Assembly: GCA_022649925.1 (NCBI GenBank)
Contig: JALCOX010000008.1
Coordinates: forward strand, 1 to 42,542
Length of the DNA stretch: 42,542 nucleotides
Direction of reading: 5' to 3'
DNA from: Bifidobacteriaceae bacterium
GTDB lineage: Bacteria; Actinomycetota; Actinomycetes; Actinomycetales; Bifidobacteriaceae
Positions 11,038-19,546 of this stretch are shown in pieces. Each line of letters opens with the position of its first letter. Within the stretch, counting starts at the first letter, position 1. The notes under the pieces are model-generated. The model searched no databases, had not been told where the DNA came from, and saw only the letters and a program-made list of their open reading frames with translations. The translations under genes and the position numbers were made by a program.

Positions 11038-12330
11038 ATGGAACTCATGACTGAGGAAACCGTGCCCAAGGAAGCTGTGTGCCCTGACGGCAAACCACTC
11101 ACCATTGCCATGGTGATGGACACCATCGGGACCCAAGGAAACGGAACATCAAATTCGGCATTGCAATACGCGACGGAACTCGAGGCACGAGGGCACACCG
11201 TCAGGATCGTCGGGGTGGGAGCGCCTCTCTACCGGGCGCGAGTGCACCACATTCCCTTTGTGACGTGGATCGCCAGCAAACAGTACATGTCTTTTGCCCA
11301 GCCCAGTCCGGAGCTTTTCGATCAGGCCTTCAAGGGCGTCGATGTCGTGCACATCTATCTACCCTTTAAATTCGGGCGAGAGGCGCTCAAGGCGGCGCGG
11401 TACCGGCACATTCCGGTGACTGCCGCCTTCCATCTCCAGCCTGAAAACATCACTTACTCGGCGGGTGTGCGCTATGTTCCCGGGATTCCACGCTTCCTCT
11501 ATTGGCTTTTTAAAAAGTGGCTGTACAAGCGCGTCACCCATATTCATGTGCCCACTCAATTGGGGGCGCGCCTGTTGGAGGAACACGGGTATCACAACAT
11601 CATCCATGTGATTTCCAACGGTTATCGCCCCATCTTCGCGCCCAGCAAGCAGACCCGCGCAGAGCGCGAGGTTCGTGCTCTCGAGCTAAACGATGATTTT
11701 CGGGACTTGCGCAAGCAGCTCAGCGTCATCGGCGACGATGAGAATCCGACCGATGTGGCAGTCCATCTGCCGCTGCGTTTCAGGATTTTAGCGTCGGGGC
11801 GACTCGCCAACGAGAAGGATCAGATGACCTTGCTCAGGGCGGTGTCTTTGAGCAAGTACAACGATCAGATCGACGTGCTCATCGCAGGCACGGGGCCGCT
11901 GCGGCATCGACTGAGGCGACGGGCCAAGAAGCTGCTGGCCAACCCCGTCTCCATTGACTTCCACGCCAACGCTGGGATGCCGGCGTTCCTGCGTTCTGGC
12001 GACCTGTTTGTGCACCCCTCGATCGCCGACCTCGAGTCGGTGAGCGTCATCGAGGCAATGGCGACGGGACTCGTGCCAGTGATCGCAGATTCGCCGCTCT
12101 CCGCCGCCGGACAATTCTCTCTGTGTGAGGAGTCGTCGTTCCCCGTCGGCGATGCTGAGACGCTGGCGCAGCGCATCGACTGGTGGATTGAACACCCGGT
12201 CGAGCGTGCTCAGTGGAGCCGTACATATGCGGATCATACCTTCGAGCATTATTCGATTCATGTCAGCGTGCGCAAATTTGTGCAGATGGAGCGCGAAGCG
12301 ATAGCGGATGAGGGTGACGCAATCATCTGA
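11038..12330 (+). CDS. Glycosyltransferase family 4
   Basis: GT4 pattern TIAMVMDTIGTQGNGTSN..ELEARGHTVRIVG, LASGRLANEKDQMTLLRAVS, FVHPSIADLESVSVIEAMATGLVPV; start could be 11017, 11038 or 11047. Confidence 0.85.
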   Translation: MELMTEETVPKEAVCPDGKPLTIAMVMDTIGTQGNGTSNSALQYATELEARGHTVRIVGVGAPLYRARVHHIPFVTWIASKQYMSFAQPSPELFDQAFKGVDVVHIYLPFKFGREALKAARYRHIPVTAAFHLQPENITYSAGVRYVPGIPRFLYWLFKKWLYKRVTHIHVPTQLGARLLEEHGYHNIIHVISNGYRPIFAPSKQTRAEREVRALELNDDFRDLRKQLSVIGDDENPTDVAVHLPLRFRILASGRLANEKDQMTLLRAVSLSKYNDQIDVLIAGTGPLRHRLRRRAKKLLANPVSIDFHANAGMPAFLRSGDLFVHPSIADLESVSVIEAMATGLVPVIADSPLSAAGQFSLCEESSFPVGDAETLAQRIDWWIEHPVERAQWSRTYADHTFEHYSIHVSVRKFVQMEREAIADEGDAII

Positions 12331-12468
12331 TGTGCGGATTTCGCATCTGATGTGCGGAAGTTTTTGAAGAATGCTCGAACTCTCACGTCGGAGCCTAGGA
12401 AAAGTGTGCTTATACGAGGCTTTTCCGGGAGAATCTGCACATCAGATGAGAAATCTGCACATCAGATG
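12324..12468. repeat. Inverted array of 20-nt-period units (element B): two direct units left, two inverted units right
   Basis: CATCTGATGTGCGGA at 12324-12338 and 12344-12358; TCTGCACATCAGATG at 12434-12448 and 12454-12468; both pairs have exact 20-nt spacing and the arms are inverted; central GGAAAAG/CTTTTCC hairpin at 12398-12426. Confidence 0.9.
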
Positions 12469-12535
12469 CATGCGCGCCTTATTAGGGTACCGATTTTCCC
12501 GGCTCGAGTGCTCGCGGGTTTGAGGGCTCGAAGGA

Positions 12536-12856
12536 TCACTCGCCGCTGGTGACCTTGATTCCCACGATGGCGACGATGAGCAATGCGATGAAAACCCACG
12601 TCCACGGCGCGATCTGGTCTTTGAAAACGAGTGCGCCGATCAGGACTGAGCCCACCGCTCCGATTCCCGTCCAAATGGGGTAGGCGAGGCTGAGGGAGAG
12701 TTGTTTAGTCGCCAGGGCCAGCAACCCCACGCTCAAGGCCATCGTTGCAAACGTTGCGAGCGTCCAGCTGAGACGACTGAAGCCGTCGCTCATTTTCATA
12801 CAGGTGGCCCACACGAACTCGAAGAGTCCTGCTGCGATAAGTTCGATCCATGCCAT
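12536..12856 (-). CDS. Small multidrug resistance family exporter, SugE/Gdx-like (guanidinium exporter subgroup likely)
   Basis: MAWIELIAAGLFEFVWATCMKMSDGFSRL..LAYPIWTGIGAVGSVLIGALVFKDQ, four TM segments; start moved to ATG 12856. Confidence 0.85.
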   Translation of the reverse strand: MAWIELIAAGLFEFVWATCMKMSDGFSRLSWTLATFATMALSVGLLALATKQLSLSLAYPIWTGIGAVGSVLIGALVFKDQIAPWTWVFIALLIVAIVGIKVTSGE

Positions 12857-12913
12857 GATGAGTGTCCTTTTCTGTTTGTGCGTTTCGCGTTTCAATTCCC
12901 GCGGAATGGGCAT

Positions 12914-13044
12914 AAAAAAAGACATCTTCGATTTCTTCTCATGACCTAACGAAATCGAACATGTCTTCAGTCGGCGCGGGTACCAGCAGTTATCGGTATG
13001 CGCCCACGTGTGCGGCGACGTGCTGATATGTGCCAACGTCGCAC
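12914..13044 (-). promoter_or_regulatory. Structured 5' leader of the SMR exporter with three hairpins, the last an intrinsic terminator (candidate riboswitch/attenuator)
   Basis: On the minus strand: H1 13044-13010 (GTGCGACGT/ACGTC-GCC-GCAC), H2 13004-12973 (GGCGC-A-TACC/GGTA-CCC-GCGCC), H3 12966-12920 (AGACAT-G-TTCGATTTC/GAAATCGAA-G-ATGTCT) followed by a U-run (A 12914-12920 on +). Confidence 0.7.
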
Positions 13045-13132
13045 CCACCCGGTGGCGAGTGCGAAGATTGTATTCAGTTGTTCTTCAGAAGGTAGCACAC
13101 TTGATTCATTTGGTGTGGCTTACAATCCACTC

Positions 13133-13732
13133 ATGGTGAAAATGACGAGGTCGAGCGGTGAGGTCGCGAATCGGAGCGTCCAAATCCGGACTGCGCGTCC
13201 CGACGATGCGCGAGAGTTGTTGGCTGTCTATGCGCCCTACATTCTCGGCACGACCATCACCTTTGAAGAAACCGTGCCGAGCGTCGAGGAGTTTCGTGCG
13301 CGCATTGAGACGACCTTGGAACGGTATCCGTATCTCGTGGCAGAAGAAGTGCTTCCTTCCGCTGGATCGGCCAAGATTCTAGGCTATGCCTACGCGGATG
13401 CCTACAGTTCGCGCGTGGCCTACGACTGGTCTGTTGAGACGGCGATCTATATTTCGCGTGAGGCGGGTGGCCGCGGCGTGGGATCTGCGCTTTATCGGGA
13501 GCTCGAGCGTGTGCTCGCGCGCCAGCACGTGGTGAATCTCGGCGCGTGTATCACTACTGAGAACGAGGGGAGTCTCGGGTTCCATCGCCATCTCGGCTAC
13601 GAGAAAGTGGCCGAGTTCAAGCATTTTGGTTTTAAGTTCGGCCGGTGGCTCGATGTGACGTGGATGGAGAAGACGTTGGGGGAGCTCCCGGTTCAGCCCG
13701 AGCCCTTCGTGCCGTTTGGTGAACTTTCGTGA
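13133..13732 (+). CDS. GNAT family N-acetyltransferase, phosphinothricin acetyltransferase-like
   Basis: VQIRTARPDDARELLAVYAPYILGTTITFEETVPS, GRGVGSALYRELE, LGYEKVAEFKHFGFKFGRWLDVTWMEK; ATG 13133 preferred over upstream 12998. Confidence 0.88.
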   Translation: MVKMTRSSGEVANRSVQIRTARPDDARELLAVYAPYILGTTITFEETVPSVEEFRARIETTLERYPYLVAEEVLPSAGSAKILGYAYADAYSSRVAYDWSVETAIYISREAGGRGVGSALYRELERVLARQHVVNLGACITTENEGSLGFHRHLGYEKVAEFKHFGFKFGRWLDVTWMEKTLGELPVQPEPFVPFGELS

Positions 13733-13884
13733 GGCTTGGGCAGTCTTCCTGCGCGTTTGAGCGACTCACGGATGATGTACTCCATTTGCCCGTTGACGGA
13801 TCTCAACTCGTCGGAGGACCATTGCTCGACGGCCTTCCACAGCTCGGGGTCGACGCGGAGGGGATATTGCTTTTTCGCTGCCAT
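13693..13884 (-). CDS. Small ribbon-helix-helix (Arc-like) DNA-binding protein
   Basis: MAAKKQYPLRVDPELWKAVEQWSSDELRSVNGQMEYIIRESLKRAGR, Arc/MetJ-like; 3' end overlaps the convergent acetyltransferase gene by 40 nt. Confidence 0.8.
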   Translation of the reverse strand: MAAKKQYPLRVDPELWKAVEQWSSDELRSVNGQMEYIIRESLKRAGRLPKPHESSPNGTKGSG

Positions 13885-13983
13885 GTCGGCCCCTTTGTGT
13901 GAATTCGTACAGATACTTTCGGCCAGTGTAATCGCTGGCGGCCACGTTGTGCGTGAGCTCAGTTATTGAGCTCGGTACAGTGC

Positions 13984-15012
13984 TCAGTTATACAGCGAGC
14001 CCGTGTTGATGACCGGCTGCGCGTCGTTATCCGCGCAGAGCACCACCATGAGGTTGGAAACCATCGTCGCCTTGCGTTCGTCGTCGAGGCTGATATCGGT
14101 GTCTTTGTCCAGCTCCTTGATGGCCATGTCGACCATGGAAACCGCTCCCTGCACGATCTTGGTGCGCGCAGAGATGATGGCCTCGGCCTGTTGACGTCGC
14201 AACATCACCTGCGCGATCTCGGGTGCGTAGGCGAGATGCGTGAGGCGTGCGTCCTCGACGGTGATTCCAGCAGGTGCGAGGCGCTCGCTGAGTTCCCTGC
14301 GCAGGGCCTGGGACACCTCGATGATGTTGGAGCGCAGTGTGATCTGATCGGATGAATCGTCCTCGTTGTTGTCGTAGGCGTAGAGACTGGCGACGTGGCG
14401 CAACGCAGTTTCGGACTGAGTGGATACGTACTGCTCGTAGTTGTCGACATCGAAGACGGCCTTGGCGGTGTTGACGACGCGCCACACGATAACGTTGGCA
14501 ATCTCGACGGGGTTTCCGTTCTTGTCGTTGACTTTGAGCTTGGGTCCGTTGAGGGTGCGTTGGCGTAGCGACACTTTGGCCTTGACGGTCTTGGTGGTCG
14601 CATCGTCATCGTCGTCGCCCTTTTTCTTGGAAGAGGTGAGATCGATCTCCGTTTGGAGTGCGCGCGAATAGAAGGGATTGGCCCAGTAGAAGCCGGTCTC
14701 TTTGATGGTGCCCTTGTAATTTCCGAAGAGGACCATGACGCGGGCCTCGTTGGGTTGAAGGGTGAAGAAACCGCAGGCGAGGATGGCGCCGATGAGGAAG
14801 ATGACGATGCTGACGGCCAGGAGTGGTGCGGCGGCCGACTGATGCAGAGTGAGACTGAAAGCGAACAGCGCGATGGAGATGGCCAGAATTATCGCCACGG
14901 TGGCGAGCATCGGAGCGCCTTTGCTTGCGCGGCCCGGGATCTCGGCGACGGTTCGTTGTGTCGGGGTACCTGCAAGTGCTGGCTTACTTGTTGATTCTTT
15001 CGGTTCTGACAT
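13984..15012 (-). CDS. SPFH/Band 7 domain membrane protein
   Basis: N-terminal TM segments, GFFTLQPNEARVMVLFGNYKGTIKETGFYWANPF, AEAIISARTKIVQGAVSMVDMAI. Confidence 0.88.
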   Translation of the reverse strand: MSEPKESTSKPALAGTPTQRTVAEIPGRASKGAPMLATVAIILAISIALFAFSLTLHQSAAAPLLAVSIVIFLIGAILACGFFTLQPNEARVMVLFGNYKGTIKETGFYWANPFYSRALQTEIDLTSSKKKGDDDDDATTKTVKAKVSLRQRTLNGPKLKVNDKNGNPVEIANVIVWRVVNTAKAVFDVDNYEQYVSTQSETALRHVASLYAYDNNEDDSSDQITLRSNIIEVSQALRRELSERLAPAGITVEDARLTHLAYAPEIAQVMLRRQQAEAIISARTKIVQGAVSMVDMAIKELDKDTDISLDDERKATMVSNLMVVLCADNDAQPVINTGSLYN

Positions 15013-15028
15013 GGGAATACCTTTCTTG

Positions 15029-15173
15029 GACTGACTGATATAGATATGATATCACTTTGATGTCAGTCTTTGATTGTCTGTGGTGAGTCAGGGTGATTTC
15101 TCGTGTCTCGCTCGACACACCCTTAACCGGATCGGTCAAAGGGCTAAAGTGTCCATCGTTGACCGATTCGGTC
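15029..15173. promoter_or_regulatory. Putative operator cluster upstream of the SPFH gene
   Basis: Nested inverted repeats GACTGAC 15029-15035 / GTCAGTC 15062-15068 and TGATAT 15036-15041 / ATATCA 15049-15054, plus ACCGGATCGGTCAA 15126-15139 and TTGACCGATTCGGTC 15159-15173 (GACCGA-T-TCGGTC palindrome). Confidence 0.55.
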
Positions 15174-15275
15174 AGTGTGGACGTGGCCCGAAAAATTGTG
15201 GCACGGATAAAACTATGACGAGAAAAGACTACACATTAAACTGCGATGTCATACCGGCCAGGTAAACGCTACCCC

Positions 15276-16955
15276 TCACGCCATGTCGAGCAGCCCCTGA
15301 ATCCCCTTGGCGCGCAGCGTATCTCGGTACGGAGTCGCTTCGTCTGCGATGAGCGCGTCGATGGCCTTCATGCCCAGTACCTCGACGGGTGCGTGGTCGT
15401 CGGTGAGAACGAGCGAAGGATCGAAATCCGCCGCGTTCGCAGTCGTGGCCACCGCCGCGACCGTCGACATCACGCTGCTGAGCTCGTAGCTTCCGGTGCG
15501 GGCGTAAGCGGTTTCGGAGGCAGAATTGAGAGCGCCGGTAATCGTGCCAGATTTTTTGACGAACAGCTCGCGGTTCGTGGTGCCCTCGACGTCAGCGGTG
15601 GCGACCTGCGAATCCGAGAACGTGTGTGCAATGGTCGCCTCGAGTGCCTCGTTGATGGATCCCTTACCGTCCGAGTGCATGTTCATGTTGACAACCATGA
15701 CGCCGCCGGGGTTGAGGTGTGAGCGCACCAGCGAAAAGAACTCCTGCGAACTCATCTGGAACGGAATGGTGATGTCTTGATAGGCATCCACCATGATCAC
15801 GTCATAGTGGGCATTACCCGCTGCTGCCAGCCATGCGCGCCCGTCGTAGGTGCTCACGGGAATGTCGGCAGGCTCGTCGAAATACTGGTCCGCCAAGGAC
15901 GTAATCTTGTCGTCAATTTCAACGCCCGTGATTTTCATTTTCGGATAGTATTGCCGCAACTGGCGCGCATACGTGCCAGTTCCCATGCCAAGAATCAGAG
16001 CACTCTTGGCAGAAGTGGCGAGAGCGGGTGCCGCCAAGGCCGTGTCGTAGTAGAGGCCGGTGAGACCGCCCTGCTTCATTGCCACCGACTGCACGCCGAA
16101 GAGCACGTTCGTGGAAAGAATCGTGCGGTCGGAGAGTGACTTGACCTGCAGATAGTTGTAGACCGATTCGCCCTCGAAGGCGACGTTCTTCTCCCAGAAG
16201 GCGAAGCCCGTCAGCGGCGACACCGCCGCGGAGCCTGCAAAAACAATCACAGAGATGACGCTGGCGATCAGGCGTATGCGCGCGGCGATGAAGTACACCA
16301 ACGGCAGCACCAGCAGGATTCCTGAGAAAATGAGGAACGTCACGAAGGTTCCGACCGCCGGAATGGTGACGAAGGTGGGCAGGAACGTTCCAAGAATTGA
16401 GCCGATAGTGTTGGCGGCGCCCAGGCGGCCCACCACCGAGGCGTTGTCGTCGAGCGAGTCCATGGTGAATTTGGCGAGACTCGGAGTGACCGTTCCCAAC
16501 AAAAACAGCGGCGGCACGAAGATGATCATGCAGCTGGCAAAGGCTGCGATGATGAGGAAATTCGTTGACACAGTAACGATCAGTGCGCCCGAGATTCCGA
16601 GAATCACGTACTTACCGACCAAGGGAATCAGCGCGATCCACACGGCCGCGATGAGGATGCGCATGTACAGCTTGTCGGGGTTAGGATCCTTGTCGGCGCG
16701 CCGCCCGCCCCACACGTTCCCCAGCGCCATGGCGATCATGATGGTGCCGATGATGATGGTCCACACGATCTGCGAACTGGAGAAATACGGAGCGAGAAGG
16801 CGCGAAGCACCGAGTTCCGCCGCCATCACCGCCATGCCCGCGAAGAATTCGGTGGCGTAGAGGTAGAGGCGGTTCTTCAGCAGTGGTCGAGTGTGAGCGG
16901 TGACGCTCGCTGCGGATTCGTGGCTTTGCGCAGCGTTTGGACTAACGGTGGTCAT
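15276..16955 (-). CDS. Membrane-fused spermidine synthase-like (polyamine aminopropyltransferase-type) protein
   Basis: Many N-terminal TM segments (FFAGMAVMAAELGASRLLAPYFSSSQIVWTIIIGTIMIAMALGN) followed by SALILGMGTGTYARQLRQYYPKMKITGVEIDDKI and YDVIMVDAYQ methyltransferase-like fold. Confidence 0.88.
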   Translation of the reverse strand: MTTVSPNAAQSHESAASVTAHTRPLLKNRLYLYATEFFAGMAVMAAELGASRLLAPYFSSSQIVWTIIIGTIMIAMALGNVWGGRRADKDPNPDKLYMRILIAAVWIALIPLVGKYVILGISGALIVTVSTNFLIIAAFASCMIIFVPPLFLLGTVTPSLAKFTMDSLDDNASVVGRLGAANTIGSILGTFLPTFVTIPAVGTFVTFLIFSGILLVLPLVYFIAARIRLIASVISVIVFAGSAAVSPLTGFAFWEKNVAFEGESVYNYLQVKSLSDRTILSTNVLFGVQSVAMKQGGLTGLYYDTALAAPALATSAKSALILGMGTGTYARQLRQYYPKMKITGVEIDDKITSLADQYFDEPADIPVSTYDGRAWLAAAGNAHYDVIMVDAYQDITIPFQMSSQEFFSLVRSHLNPGGVMVVNMNMHSDGKGSINEALEATIAHTFSDSQVATADVEGTTNRELFVKKSGTITGALNSASETAYARTGSYELSSVMSTVAAVATTANAADFDPSLVLTDDHAPVEVLGMKAIDALIADEATPYRDTLRAKGIQGLLDMA

Positions 16956-17032
16956 GCATCACAGCCTATCGCGTGAAGTGCGCCGAGTATGGTCGAAGAT
17001 GACTTCAATGAGAAAGAGATGATGCATCAGAT

Positions 17033-17626
17033 ATGGGATCTGACAAAGTTGCGGGTGTGAATAAGAACCAGACCTCGGAGTATTTTGCGCCGGTGGACTC
17101 GTTGCTGCGCAACGCCGACGACGCCACGGTTGCCGAAATCATGGATCGCGATCCTTACGTGTGCCACGTTGACGACACCGTTGGGCAGGTGGCCGATCGG
17201 TTGATCGCTCTCAAAGTGAGCAGTCTTCCCGTCGTTGAGGGTAGCGGTGAGAAGGATTCCACCATTGTGGGATTCATCAGCGACGGAGACATTATGCGCG
17301 CCATCGCCTCCTACGAGCCACAGGCGATTTTCACTGGAGGACAGTCCTCCATGGTGTACTTCGACGACGAGCCGCTGCCCCAAAAGGTGCAAAAACTAAG
17401 TGGGCAGAACATCATGGACATCGCCACCAGCAAGGTGGTGTGTGTCCGTTCCGATCAGAGTGTCGGTCGGGTTGCGCGCATCCTCGCCAAGAAGCAATTC
17501 AAAAAGATGCCGGTGGTCGACGGAGACGGCGCTTTGGTGGGTGTGATTCGGCGCAAGAGCATCATCAAATTCGCCTTCCTCAACATCTTCCACAACGGCT
17601 CCGACGCGCCGCGTTCGGACCGGTAA
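17033..17626 (+). CDS. CBS domain pair protein
   Basis: Two CBS repeats: VAEIMDRDPYVCHVDDTVGQVADRLIALKVSSLPVVEG..GFISDGDIMRAI and IMDIATSKVVCVRSDQSVGRVARILAKKQFKKMPVVDGDGALVGVIRRKSII. Confidence 0.88.
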   Translation: MGSDKVAGVNKNQTSEYFAPVDSLLRNADDATVAEIMDRDPYVCHVDDTVGQVADRLIALKVSSLPVVEGSGEKDSTIVGFISDGDIMRAIASYEPQAIFTGGQSSMVYFDDEPLPQKVQKLSGQNIMDIATSKVVCVRSDQSVGRVARILAKKQFKKMPVVDGDGALVGVIRRKSIIKFAFLNIFHNGSDAPRSDR

Positions 17627-17642
17627 CTGCCAACCGCCGGGA

Positions 17643-17948
17643 TCAGGCCTCGAGGTTGCTCTGCGTCCCAGCCTGGGCTCCGGCGTTTGCCTGCTGTTGC
17701 TGGGCGGCGTCGAGCTTGCCGCGCACCTCGTCGAGGAGCGCCTGAGCGCGTTGTGCCAGAGCCTCGCCGATTTCCCATTGCCGCATGGAGGCGTCGAGAT
17801 CGAGTCCGCCGGCTTCCAGGGCCTGGACGGCCTGGACGAGCTGGTCGCGCGCCTGCTCATAGTTGAGTTTGGAGATCTGGTCGCGTTCCTTGTCGGTGAG
17901 GCTGGAGACGACGGCCGGAGTGGATTCGTTCTTCTTTGCAGTTGCCAT
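17643..17948 (-). CDS. xseB: Exodeoxyribonuclease VII small subunit
   Basis: LNYEQARDQLVQAVQALEAGGLDLDASMRQWEIGEALAQRAQALLDEVRGKLD; next to xseA. Confidence 0.93.
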   Translation of the reverse strand: MATAKKNESTPAVVSSLTDKERDQISKLNYEQARDQLVQAVQALEAGGLDLDASMRQWEIGEALAQRAQALLDEVRGKLDAAQQQQANAGAQAGTQSNLEA

Positions 17949-17965
17949 GATGATGTTCCTTATAT

Positions 17966-19306
17966 TTAGTGTGTTTCTGGGACGGTCTGTGTTTCCGTGA
18001 CGGTTGCGGCGATGCTGCCCGACTTGAGCGTCACGCCGATGCGATCCTCAGGGGAGAGGTCCGCGGCGGTCGAGATGACGTGGCCCTGCGAGTCTTGGAC
18101 GACGGCGTAACCGCGATCGAGCGTTGACTGTGGGCTGAGCGCTGTCAGGCTCGAGTGCAGTTTCTCGACGGTGAGCGAGGCGTCGTCGACGATTCTGCGC
18201 AGACCGATGTCGAGATGTTGGCGAGCATCGTCGATGAGGCGCTGTGGCCGTTCGAGCATGGTGAGCGGCTGAGTGAGGCTGGGACGGTTTGCGTAACCCT
18301 CGATGAAACGGGTTTCGGAATCGATCCGAGATTGCAGCCTCAAGGTGATGCGTTCGCGCGCTTCGGCGACGAGGGCGAGTTGTTCCACCACGTCGGGGAC
18401 GCTGCGCTTGGCGGCGTCGGTGGGGGTGGAGGCGCGCAGGTCGGAGGCCAGATCGATGAGGGTCCAGTCGTCTTCGTGCCCGATGGCGGAGACTATGGGC
18501 GTCTGGCAGGCGGCCGTCGCGCGGACGACCCCTTCATCAGAGAATCCGATGAGATCCTCGAAGGAGCCACCGCCTCGAGCCACGATGATGACATCCACGC
18601 TGGGGTCGGCGTCGAGCTTCTGAATGGCGGCGATGACCTCGGGAGGGCATTGAGGCCCTTGCACGTGCACGTGTTCCACGGTGAAGTCGATGGTCGGCCA
18701 GCGCAGGTGTGCGTTCGTCATGACGTCACCTTCGGCGCGAGCCTGAGGTGCGCAGATGAGTCCGATGCGCTGAGGAAATTGCGGAAGGGGAATCTTGTTG
18801 TCATCGTCAAAGAGCCCCTCGCCCTTGAGTCGCTTGCGGAGCTCCTCAATCTGGGCCATGAGATCGCCTTTGCCGACGCGACGAATGTCGTCTCCCATGA
18901 AGCTCAGTCGTGTCTGCTTGATCCAGATGTCGGCGCGACCGTGAACTACCACGCGGTCGCCCTGGCGGAAGTCGCGTGCCATTCCCGCGAAACGACCGAA
19001 GCCCATCACCTGAATGGACACCTCTTCGGTGTTGTCGCGCAAAGTGATGTAAGCGGAACCGGAACGACGGGTGTTGATCTCTGAGATTTGCCCCTCGATC
19101 CACGCCCCCGGCCACTTTTCGACGGTCTGGTGGAATACCTGCGCGATGTGACTCACCGGCCACGGATTGTCCGCGGTGGTCTCGCGTGCCAGGCGTGGGA
19201 AGGGCTCGGCGGCAGCGGGAGCCGTGGTCTCGCCAATCCCCACGAGGTGGGCTTGCGCATCTGTGCCCGAGGAATTCGATGCGCCGTTTGTCTGATAAGA
19301 ACTCAT
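17966..19306 (-). CDS. xseA: Exodeoxyribonuclease VII large subunit
   Basis: PWPVSHIAQVFHQTVEKWPGAWIEGQISEI, IIVARGGGSFEDLIGFSDEGVVRA, VSAIGHEDDWTLIDLASDLRASTPTDAA. Confidence 0.95.
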   Translation of the reverse strand: MSSYQTNGASNSSGTDAQAHLVGIGETTAPAAAEPFPRLARETTADNPWPVSHIAQVFHQTVEKWPGAWIEGQISEINTRRSGSAYITLRDNTEEVSIQVMGFGRFAGMARDFRQGDRVVVHGRADIWIKQTRLSFMGDDIRRVGKGDLMAQIEELRKRLKGEGLFDDDNKIPLPQFPQRIGLICAPQARAEGDVMTNAHLRWPTIDFTVEHVHVQGPQCPPEVIAAIQKLDADPSVDVIIVARGGGSFEDLIGFSDEGVVRATAACQTPIVSAIGHEDDWTLIDLASDLRASTPTDAAKRSVPDVVEQLALVAEARERITLRLQSRIDSETRFIEGYANRPSLTQPLTMLERPQRLIDDARQHLDIGLRRIVDDASLTVEKLHSSLTALSPQSTLDRGYAVVQDSQGHVISTAADLSPEDRIGVTLKSGSIAATVTETQTVPETH

Positions 19307-19546
19307 TCCTCAACACTGAGCCAGAGTCGGGACATTTGCAAGCGAATTCCACCCCTGTGGTCGAAGGTGAATTTGCGCTGAGAAATCAATCATTTCAAGG
19401 GATTTTGCACAGGCTTGACAAGGAGGAGCGGGGGAGAATTTACACGAAAGATGAAGGCGTCTTCGGCTGTACAAACTCGCCGTAACCGTCCGAGAAACAC
19501 CACCCTTACCGGGGTTGGTAACCGTTGCCTAGTAAATTAATGAAGC

